Source: an uncultured Clostridia bacterium (GTDB lineage: Bacteria > Bacillota > Clostridia > Oscillospirales > Ruminococcaceae). Taken from it: a stretch of DNA of 9,880 nt. The stretch covers positions 1-9,880 of the forward strand of contig CANQZS010000051.1 of the NCBI GenBank assembly GCA_947628385.1, given 5' to 3'. The position numbers were made by a program, and so were the translations under genes. Each line of letters starts with the position of its first letter. Positions within the stretch are counted from its first letter, which is position 1. Below are positions 7,301-9,880 of this stretch, piece by piece. The notes beneath the pieces were generated by a model. It was not told where the DNA came from. It saw only the letters and a program-made list of their open reading frames with translations, and made no database searches.

Positions 7301-8898
7301 TCAAATGGAGCAGCCATTTCATGGATCGAAGCGTCGAAATCAGGAATATCTACCTTTTCTACATTCTCACAGCGCTCTGTTATTTCGGTTTTCCAGCCGT
7401 TTGTAGTTATAGTTCCGACCGCGTCGATTCTCCCGTCCACATAGAACTCAGAACCGCCGTAGTTGAAGTTCCTGCCCGTGTAAACATTTCCGGTGAAATT
7501 GCTTTTCCAACCGTACAAATTCAAGTCTGCCGTATTACTGCCAGAAAAAATCGTATAGTCAAGAACTTGTTCCTGCTTTAAAGCGGGAACATGAATGGTT
7601 CTTGAAACTACCTTGCGATAATCGTCATCCGCAGTAAGTATTACATTATATTGATAGTCTTTGTCTACAGGGGTAGGCTTGATATTCACGCTCCACGCTG
7701 ACTGCGTAAGTTGATTTGGAGACAACTCTCCTATATCTATAACGGATTTACCGGTTGCCAACTCAAGACCATCGGGAAGGTCAATTTCAATTTTAACACT
7801 ATTCGCGGTAATGCTGCTAAGATTTTGAACATATGCCGTAACATCCACTGGATTCGGCGCATATTGATTATTTATAATATCAACGCTGTTATCCGAGTAA
7901 ACACTCAAAGCCAGAGGAAGTGACATATCCTCCGTAAATTCGCTTAATCCGTAATATGTAACATATTCTCTTGTTTCGTTAGGAGCAATAGCTTTTTCGT
8001 TCCAAATTACAGAAACAGCGCTGTCACCGTTTCCATAGCTGGGAGTTACATCATATCCCCATGAATTATTGTAAACTCTTCTCCAGTTTGTAAATTGAAC
8101 CTTATCAGGCTTATCTTCCTGCGTGCGATAAAATCTTCCCTGCGATATAACAGACGGATTAGTTAAATGATCAAATGCCTGCCAGAATTGAGGAATATTA
8201 TCGCCGACGAACTCAGTTTCTGTAGTGATACCACCGTACTGTGGAACTCTGAACGGTGCAGCATCATTATTTCCTAGCATCGTGTCGAGCATAATGCGCA
8301 AACCGGCGTTTTTATTTTCATTGGTGTTGTTTGTTATTGTGTACTTAATCTCTACAACATCATCTCTGCCTGTAGCGGAATTTTCAATAATGCTTAGCTT
8401 TTGCTCAACGTCAATCCCTCCAAAAACGTTGCTTGATGTATTGCTTGCGTTCTCATCGCTGAAATCCGTTCCTGAAACGCCATAGATGTACGACATTCCG
8501 TCCACCCTGACCGTAGTATATGAAGTGCTTCCTCCGGGATGCCCGTATAACATTATTTTGTTATTATCATTCGGAGTGTTTGGATTTCCTTCGGTAGTGC
8601 CTATAGTAAATCTTCCGTTACCTGCTACATATAGATCAATATAGTCATTGCTCATATAGTTTCCGTGTACAGTTGTATCACTATAGAGACTTGCAGCCTC
8701 AGAATTTGTCAATATATCCTTCAACTGCGTATACTCACCGGAATTTGGATCAAGAGACTCAAGCATCTCCCACCCATAAGCATCGATTTCTTCAGCGCGA
8801 ACTGATAAATTAAGATCTGAAATCGTGCCTATCATAATTGTAAAGGAGAGAAGAATCGCTATGAATTTCTTTCCAACACGTTTTACTGTCACTGTCAT
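1..8898 (-). CDS. Giant secreted VWA / Ig-like / RHS-repeat protein (3' partial, leaves window)
   Basis: A continuous reading frame of 2966 codons runs from ATG at 8898 to the window edge; I read every codon and met no stop. The start is fixed by GGGAGG five bases upstream and by a signal peptide straight after it. Domains by residue: signal peptide 1-35; beta-rich N-terminal region 36-330; CARDB/DUF11-like sandwich 331-440; beta-helix-like repeats 447-650; VWA domain 748-920; beta-sandwich 987-1110; Ig-like modules about 1110-2207; a further sandwich 2208-2307; RHS entry domain 2308-2475; YD repeats 2476 onward. RHS/YD proteins form a hollow beta-cocoon that usually encloses a variable C-terminal toxin; VWA and Ig modules usually mediate adhesion. 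By inference this is a surface or secreted contact-dependent toxin, or a giant adhesin. The RHS core motif, C-terminal domain, any wall anchor and any immunity gene are out of view, so toxin function is unproven. The gene lies downstream of agrBD on the same strand. Confidence 0.95.
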   Translation of the reverse strand, partial: MTVTVKRVGKKFIAILLSFTIMIGTISDLNLSVRAEEIDAYGWEMLESLDPNSGEYTQLKDILTNSEAASLYSDTTVHGNYMSNDYIDLYVAGNGRFTIGTTEGNPNTPNDNNKIMLYGHPGGSTSYTTVRVDGMSYIYGVSGTDFSDENASNTSSNVFGGIDVEQKLSIIENSATGRDDVVEIKYTITNNTNENKNAGLRIMLDTMLGNNDAAPFRVPQYGGITTETEFVGDNIPQFWQAFDHLTNPSVISQGRFYRTQEDKPDKVQFTNWRRVYNNSWGYDVTPSYGNGDSAVSVIWNEKAIAPNETREYVTYYGLSEFTEDMSLPLALSVYSDNSVDIINNQYAPNPVDVTAYVQNLSSITANSVKIEIDLPDGLELATGKSVIDIGELSPNQLTQSAWSVNIKPTPVDKDYQYNVILTADDDYRKVVSRTIHVPALKQEQVLDYTIFSGSNTADLNLYGWKSNFTGNVYTGRNFNYGGSEFYVDGRIDAVGTITTNGWKTEITERCENVEKVDIPDFDASIHEMAAPFETFEQSPTYVQDKNIIDSSIKVNGDVVISGTTFEGDCYIIAEGNITYNVQSFNSTGRVLLYSRNGNITINGSQINVNGAMYAPRGNITFNTYDTTVTGFIYADSINFNGSIFNISGTNFDMVQPAPKGIVKTYTTDSDFNEGTLNGVSLAVSDQLILADKNPEENNPSEKVYGDTENGKGIKITYGSDKSMLAPEDNSINLKYDLSGFGAADVNANAVDLILVVDESGSMYGSRMKNTKIAAKEIISQMKNVDRCAVIGFTYSTSVKQALTSDKTLLNNAVNRLYANGGTYIYCGIDAALDMFADMSDDNRQKFIILLSDGEDLSADLSLAAAKRAGEQGVRIFALMIGSGTLQMQNIAINSNGIYKNAPTSDEIGKIMSYFASEVFNVAGRNTTFKTTIKNGESVDISAISPKPASVAKNEDGSVSLEWSFDRISIDENESISIPININDVNGFADITENTSCVYYDRDGKPHVIYLDDVSIPESKYIENGTWSVVFDSERDNTAWSRIFWNGVRHGDGSVSVSASVSDDGEEFGEPVSVKNYGEISELSGRYIKLDVDMSLSSDGRTPELYDITIMSEDADDPEYDNSTPAVSISSKDTVNVNRPVTLRAVVSDDLKGGEVSVKWSSENASVTFENDESLITSATVSEVGSCEIICTVSDGDKLVQAVSVINVTQPEQYDDIDPDVETEVLPKISVDLPAYADRNQKINAKINNLNNTEISWYSVIFRGNQPINVADDGSFTLTMPNSNGTYHVIVRAFDWAGNSDVKEFDIIVNNDVPSIEIATSAEKVNVGESASFAVTTSVTSKIASVKYTLNGEEVSLNEDGIYLLDTLNAGEYELRAEAVTVSGKTISASAIITVEFADVIAPTFSYRISWNGDSPFVNQPILTEVVAEDDSGTVYVEVSVNGEVISGVNNSFEFIPETAGEYTIFIKAYDDAGNTTTFERKLSVSDHIDTTPPTGTLTFNKTAAYVGEEITARIEASDDSGEVIVTAALNDVPVEVVDNLICFTPDETGEYNVAVTLADAAGNKAVLSQKVTITTLDTTPPALTVNGIPGKITIGQSIEIIAEAADESGDVHLSITANGSELEISEGKASFAPDRIGEHKIVVTATDAAGNSVVHEYTVDCVEEELNEDVYPPTGSVTFNTTHASVGDEVIAIIEAEDDSGEVFIKAAVNGNEIEVIDNKITFIPDKVGTYSFVITVSDAAGNAAALTQDVTVAAADTTAPVLTVNGIPESAELNQKVEFSVEAADNSGEVLVTVTVNNTPVDVVDGKAAFVPDTIGEYVVTVTASDKSGNSVTKEYKVTVSDNSHGTEDNTPPMGEIRFDSETVLVGNKITAVISASDDSGEVNISAEVNGLSVDVVDNIIEFTPDKAGIYTFTVVLSDPSGNTATLTKSISAFEPSGDTTAPELEIISFPAQAYVGEEAKLEFRATDDSGEVFVTVTVNGKEIPVKDGKAVFTPEAAGAYNVVISAYDAAGNNIAARGTITADDTTLPTMSITGLTHYMTLGETIIIGITASDDSGIVNTTATINGKSVDIVNGKIEFTPDETGIYKFIIRTEDPSENFVQKEYDILVTEPLVYDDGKPAVTIYANDGSDTANIGETITFQVSASDPDGIESVSVTVNGKEIELDPDGKASFTPDEIGRYDITVKAKDELGNEISESLKIKVVDPADRSACTVAISSPADGAVVTSPVEVTGTVSGEGLVYYALEYCPADGTEYTEFASGNTAVNNGVLGIFDPTLLENGYYNIRLTARSSNYSVSDEIVVSVEGQMKIGNYSIAFQDMDIPVAGYPLTVIRSYDSRRKSKSGDFGYGWDMTLSSIKLSESCEPGLYWSQEAAQSGFVKKYYFAEDRTHEITIDYGNGKTDKFKMKLSPDQRNLYPIEYDISVSYEPQGNTKSKLEAIATTTDLIFTGNKLCDSNTIRVYNPSKYKLTRPDGTVYIISDDNGVESITDTNGNVITFTENEVKHSDGKSIVFERDSENRVTKITDPYGKTVQYTYSSNGDLSAVTDEAGETTTFKYDRNHYLTDIIDSRGIKVARNEYDDNGRLIATIDANGNRLEFSHDIEGRQDVVTDRLGHSTVYIYDGRGNVISETDALGNTTLSTYDSYGNLKSKTDALGNVTTYNYDAQGNLISMTNALGETVNNTYSEKGQLKTITSMGVTQFVVNYDDFGNLTDTTDAEGNETKYKYDIKGRVISITDEIGSYMQMSYDSEGRVISSVNGNGETVTFTYDSEGNCASKTVTRTTENGVENLTEKYAYDVYGNVTQIIYADGSVTNTEYDSVGNMTAAVDSKGRRTTYDYDLYGNLVKITYCDNTTETFEYDAENRNIKATDRLGRTVEMTYDAVGNLVEKTYPNGSKVSYVYDAKYRLVSTTEANGGTTKYEYDVLDRNTAIIDALGNRTEFGYSTSNGQLETMTDPKGNTYTYGYD
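1474..1977 (-). other. RHS entry domain (DUF6531-like) of the giant protein
   Basis: Residues 2308-2475 open with MKIGNYSIAFQDMDIPVAG, then PLTVIRSYDSRR and GDFGYGWDM. This matches the conserved lead-in to RHS/YD proteins, in which a G-N-x-S strand is followed by a P-L-x-x-x-R-x-Y-(D/N)-S strand and an F-G-x-G-W turn. It marks where the Ig stalk ends and the RHS shell begins. The segment up to about residue 2475 (LTRPDGTVY) completes the transition into YD repeats. Confidence 0.85.
2278..4710 (-). repeat. Tandem array of nine Ig-like modules in the giant protein
   Basis: Residues 1397-2207 form nine modules of about 86-95 residues, each with an acidic loop related to DDSGEV. The first aspartate of that loop falls at residues 1429, 1518, 1606, 1698, 1786, 1879, 1969, 2055 and 2148. 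Most modules then carry VNG, a F(T/V)P(D/E) turn, GxY or GxH, and a D(A/x)(A/S)GN strand. Six of the modules alternate in two subtypes, one beginning PPTG/PPMG and the other beginning DTT(A/P)P, so a two-module unit of about 180-183 residues is repeated three times (residues 1489-2025). The fold resembles bacterial Ig-like domains; the acidic loops could bind calcium (inference). It most likely forms a long stalk between the VWA head and the RHS cocoon. More divergent Ig-like modules precede it at about residues 1110-1396. Confidence 0.88.
6139..6657 (-). other. von Willebrand factor A domain with intact MIDAS
   Basis: Residues about 748-920. The first strand is VDLILVVDESGSM, with the MIDAS DxSxS triad at Asp757, Ser759 and Ser761. 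The MIDAS threonine is Thr822 in ANGGTYIY. The third MIDAS loop is IILLSDGED, with Asp852. A further strand, VRIFALMIGSG, follows. All metal-coordinating residues of the classic divalent-cation site are present, so the domain should bind Mg2+ or Mn2+ and could engage an acidic ligand. Length, about 170 residues, is normal for the family. Confidence 0.93.
6949..7560 (-). repeat. Beta-helix-like GNITxN repeats within the giant protein
   Basis: Residues about 447-650 contain short irregular repeats built around a G-N/D-hydrophobic-T/V-hydrophobic-N core: FTGNVYTG, VNGDVVISG, AEGNITYN, RNGNITING, PRGNITFN, and then GFIYADSINFNG. Short turns with alternating small and hydrophobic residues are typical of right-handed beta-helix or bactofilin-like solenoids. 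Similar segments occur beside VWA domains in some bacterial surface or pilus-associated proteins (recollection of family behaviour, not searched here). It sits immediately before the VWA domain and probably acts as a rigid spacer or a binding surface. Confidence 0.6.
7909..8793 (-). other. N-terminal beta-rich domain of the giant protein (family not recognised)
   Basis: Residues 36-330 are rich in Asn, Gly, Thr and Tyr and read as alternating beta strands. Notable stretches are LYVAGNGRFTIGTTEGNP, a run around residues 200-225 with LDTMLGNNDAAPF, and EYVTYYGLSEF near the end. The pattern suggests a large beta-sandwich of the sugar-binding or mutarotase-like sort that begins some Gram-positive surface proteins, but I cannot name a family. 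It lies between the signal peptide and a CARDB/DUF11-like module (residues 331-440, positions 7579-7908) that contains VTAYVQNLSS and IEIDLPDGLELATG. Confidence 0.5.
8794..8898 (-). other. Signal peptide of the giant protein
   Basis: Residues 1-35 have a basic n-region (MTVTVKRVGKK), a hydrophobic core (FIAILLSFTIMIGTI) and a more polar stretch ending in VRA before EEID. That is a good fit to a Sec signal peptidase I site after Ala35. No lipobox cysteine is present, so a lipoprotein is unlikely. This places the protein outside the membrane; whether it stays wall-attached depends on its unseen C-terminus. Confidence 0.85.
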
Positions 8899-8903
8899 AT
8901 TTT

Positions 8904-8909
8904 CCTCCC
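8904..8909 (-). promoter_or_regulatory. Ribosome binding site of the giant gene
   Basis: The minus strand reads GGGAGG followed by AAAAT and then ATG at 8898. This is a strong Shine-Dalgarno at five-base spacing. It decides this start over any downstream methionine, which would cut off the signal peptide. Confidence 0.85.
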
Positions 8910-9040
8910 ATTATTCTGTAGTTAACGAAGAAACGCTTCCACAGATACCATTTAAAAACTTTTATATTATTAAACAACTGCTCTGCTTACGAATCAAATA
9001 AAAAATGTATCCGCTTCACACACAGATGTAATATACAACA

Positions 9041-9070
9041 TTTCTGCAAGCGAATCCCCGCTTGCAGAAA
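9041..9070 (-). terminator. Perfect 12-bp inverted repeat; possible terminator or attenuator after agrD
   Basis: TTTCTGCAAGCG (9041-9052) and CGCTTGCAGAAA (9059-9070) are exact reverse complements separated by a six-base loop. It begins about 54 bases past the agrD stop. On the minus strand the hairpin is followed by TGTTGTATATT, a poor U-tract. On the plus strand it is followed by CTTTTTC, which is a better one, but no plus-strand gene is present to terminate. A partial terminator, an attenuator between agrBD and the giant gene, or a dyad protein-binding site are all possible. The inverted repeat is certain; the role is not. Confidence 0.5.
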
Positions 9071-9123
9071 CTTTTTCTGATAGGATATACTGTTGTTGCT
9101 TTGTCAGCATGGCAGAAATCCGA

Positions 9124-9267
9124 TCACTTTTTCGACATCTTCTTCAGAGCTGCCGGCTCTTTAGGCTGATAGCAGTAAAAGTAAGAAGCAGCGCCGCAGG
9201 TCTTTACCGCCGTTTTTTTGCCTGCCTTAGCTACAGCATTAAGCAGGGCCTTCTCAATCTTTTTCAT
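9124..9267 (-). CDS. agrD: AgrD-type cyclic peptide autoinducer precursor
   Basis: A 47-residue peptide. It has a basic amphipathic N-terminal helix (MKKIEKALLNAVAKAGKK), a core TCGAASYFYC, and a tail YQPKEPAALKKMSKK. The three-part layout and the Q-P-x-E-P tail match clostridial AgrD precursors, in which AgrB cuts just before the tail and closes a thiolactone or lactone ring. By alignment with that class the cut should fall around Cys32/Tyr33. Cys24 could give a nine-residue thiolactone ring; Ser28 sits at the position of the ring nucleophile in five-membered rings and could give a lactone. The start overlaps the agrB stop as ATGA, and AAAGGAGGG lies seven to eight bases upstream, so the two genes are translationally coupled. 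The mature peptide would act outside the cell on an AgrC-type sensor kinase, which is not in this window. Confidence 0.9.
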   Translation of the reverse strand: MKKIEKALLNAVAKAGKKTAVKTCGAASYFYCYQPKEPAALKKMSKK

Positions 9268-9845
9268 ATGTCTCCCTCCTTTCGTTTCATAACTTCTATA
9301 ATCATCAATACTGCTATGATCAACAATGTAAAATCAATAGCAGATGATAAAATAGGCTTAATAAACAACAGTAGAGTTGATATCACAAACCAGACGATTG
9401 ATACAATAATGCTTTTTTTGCGGTTAATTTTAATCTCACCATCAGTTAACGGTTTGTTCTTATTTACAATTGGCGCATATCCTAATATTGCCGCAAAATA
9501 TGGAACAAAAACAATCAAGTGGACAAACCAAGTATATGCTGTTATTAACACACTGTCAAAAAATAGAACAACAGCATAGCACGTTAAAAACGTAATACTG
9601 CACATGATCCGAGTTTTTGAATGATACCCGCCGCAAAATTGACGCGTTGTCACAAATACAACAAAAAAACAAAACGCCTCCGCAAGCCTTCCGGTCAACA
9701 GAGCAATCCCAAACACCAATACTGCGCCCAAAATTGTCGTTATTATCATTTCATATCCGTATACATATATTTCTTTTTCATCTTCGGATATGATGTTTTT
9801 CTCGCACAAAAAATCGGCTAACCGATTAGACAAGAAACTGATCAT
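9264..9845 (-). CDS. agrB: AgrB-type membrane peptidase that processes the autoinducer
   Basis: From ATG at 9845 the protein has 193 residues, normal for AgrB. The signature RQFCGGYHSKTRIMC carries the catalytic His75 and Cys82 (His80 and Cys87 from the longer start), seven residues apart as in staphylococcal AgrB. Several hydrophobic helices are visible (MIITTILGAVLVFGIALL, FCFFVVFV, ITFLTCYAVVLFF, a segment around LIVFVPYFAAILGYAP, and two near the C-terminus). An acidic/basic N-terminus and a charged tail MKRKEGDI complete the layout. AgrB cuts AgrD at its C-terminal tail and forms the ring through an acyl-enzyme on the Cys. I prefer the start at 9845 because AGGGTG lies eight bases upstream; the ATG at 9860 has no Shine-Dalgarno. 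It overlaps agrD by four bases. Confidence 0.95.
   Translation of the reverse strand: MISFLSNRLADFLCEKNIISEDEKEIYVYGYEMIITTILGAVLVFGIALLTGRLAEAFCFFVVFVTTRQFCGGYHSKTRIMCSITFLTCYAVVLFFDSVLITAYTWFVHLIVFVPYFAAILGYAPIVNKNKPLTDGEIKINRKKSIIVSIVWFVISTLLLFIKPILSSAIDFTLLIIAVLMIIEVMKRKEGDI
9274..9282 (-). promoter_or_regulatory. Ribosome binding site of agrD
   Basis: The minus strand reads AAAGGAGGG inside the end of agrB, with GGAGG seven bases before ATG at 9267. It is close to the ideal Shine-Dalgarno and stronger than that of agrB, as expected for a precursor needed in excess over its processing enzyme. Confidence 0.85.
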
Positions 9846-9880
9846 AATAATCACCCTCATGTTAATGATAGCCGATTTAA
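9846..9880 (-). other. Upstream edge of agrB
   Basis: Only 35 bases precede the preferred agrB start. They contain the ribosome binding site (GAGGGTGAT, minus strand, 9858-9850) and an alternative in-frame ATG at 9860. No promoter can be judged from this length, so the transcription start of agrBD and any upstream agrC/agrA lie out of view. Confidence 0.6.

Larger units (their letters stand above)
8899..9123 (-). other. Intergenic region between agrD and the giant gene
   Basis: This 225-bp gap holds a perfect 12-bp hairpin near its middle and an AT-rich stretch before the giant gene's ribosome binding site. A poor promoter candidate on the minus strand is TTGTTT (8977-8972) with TAAATG (8954-8949) at 17-base spacing; neither element matches consensus well. 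I found no convincing AgrA-type direct repeat. I therefore cannot say whether the giant gene has its own promoter or depends on read-through from agrBD. Confidence 0.5.

Noticed and set aside
8899..9000. AgrA/LytTR-type direct repeat before the giant gene
   Set aside because: Fragments such as GCGTTTC and TCGTTAAC occur, but not as two properly spaced copies of a recognisable site.
8994..9110. Minus-strand small open frame of 38 codons between agrD and the giant gene
   Set aside because: It has no convincing Shine-Dalgarno, overlaps the hairpin, and shows no signal, helix or family resemblance.
9109..9579. Plus-strand open frame of 156 codons
   Set aside because: It lies opposite agrD and much of agrB, both of which have family motifs, good ribosome binding sites and an ATGA overlap.

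Overview
The window looks like chromosome from a low-to-moderate GC Gram-positive bacterium, most likely a gut or rumen clostridium (Oscillospiraceae/Lachnospiraceae-like; inference). The evidence is strong GGAGG ribosome binding sites, a Gram-positive-type signal peptide, and an agr-type peptide quorum-sensing pair whose peptide ends in the clostridial-style tail YQPKEP. Everything recognisable is read from the minus strand. The plus-strand open frames are antisense shadows of one enormous gene.

Layout, in direction of transcription (right to left). (1) At 9845-9264 lies an AgrB-type membrane peptidase with its conserved His and Cys. (2) Overlapping its stop by ATGA is a 47-residue AgrD-type autoinducer precursor, 9267-9124. 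(3) A 225-bp intergenic gap follows, containing a perfect 12-bp inverted repeat. (4) From 8898 to the left edge runs a single uninterrupted frame of 2966 codons that leaves the window without a stop.

I translated this frame codon by codon and found no in-frame stop. Its protein has, in order: a signal peptide (1-35); a large beta-rich N-terminal region (36-330); a CARDB/DUF11-like beta-sandwich (331-440); a repetitive right-handed beta-helix-like segment (about 447-650); a von Willebrand factor A domain with an intact MIDAS (about 748-920); a beta-sandwich region (about 987-1110); three divergent Ig-like modules (about 1110-1396); nine related Ig-like modules (about 1397-2207); one more beta-sandwich (2208-2307); an RHS entry domain (2308-2475); and at least 21 RHS/YD repeats to the window edge. 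The RHS core motif and any C-terminal toxin lie outside the window.

Putative biology (inference): a secreted or surface-displayed RHS polymorphic-toxin or adhesin-like giant protein carries a long Ig stalk and a metal-dependent adhesion domain. It is encoded directly downstream of an agrBD quorum-sensing module that may control it or share its transcript. No agrC/agrA, immunity gene, tRNA, CRISPR array or insertion sequence is visible here.
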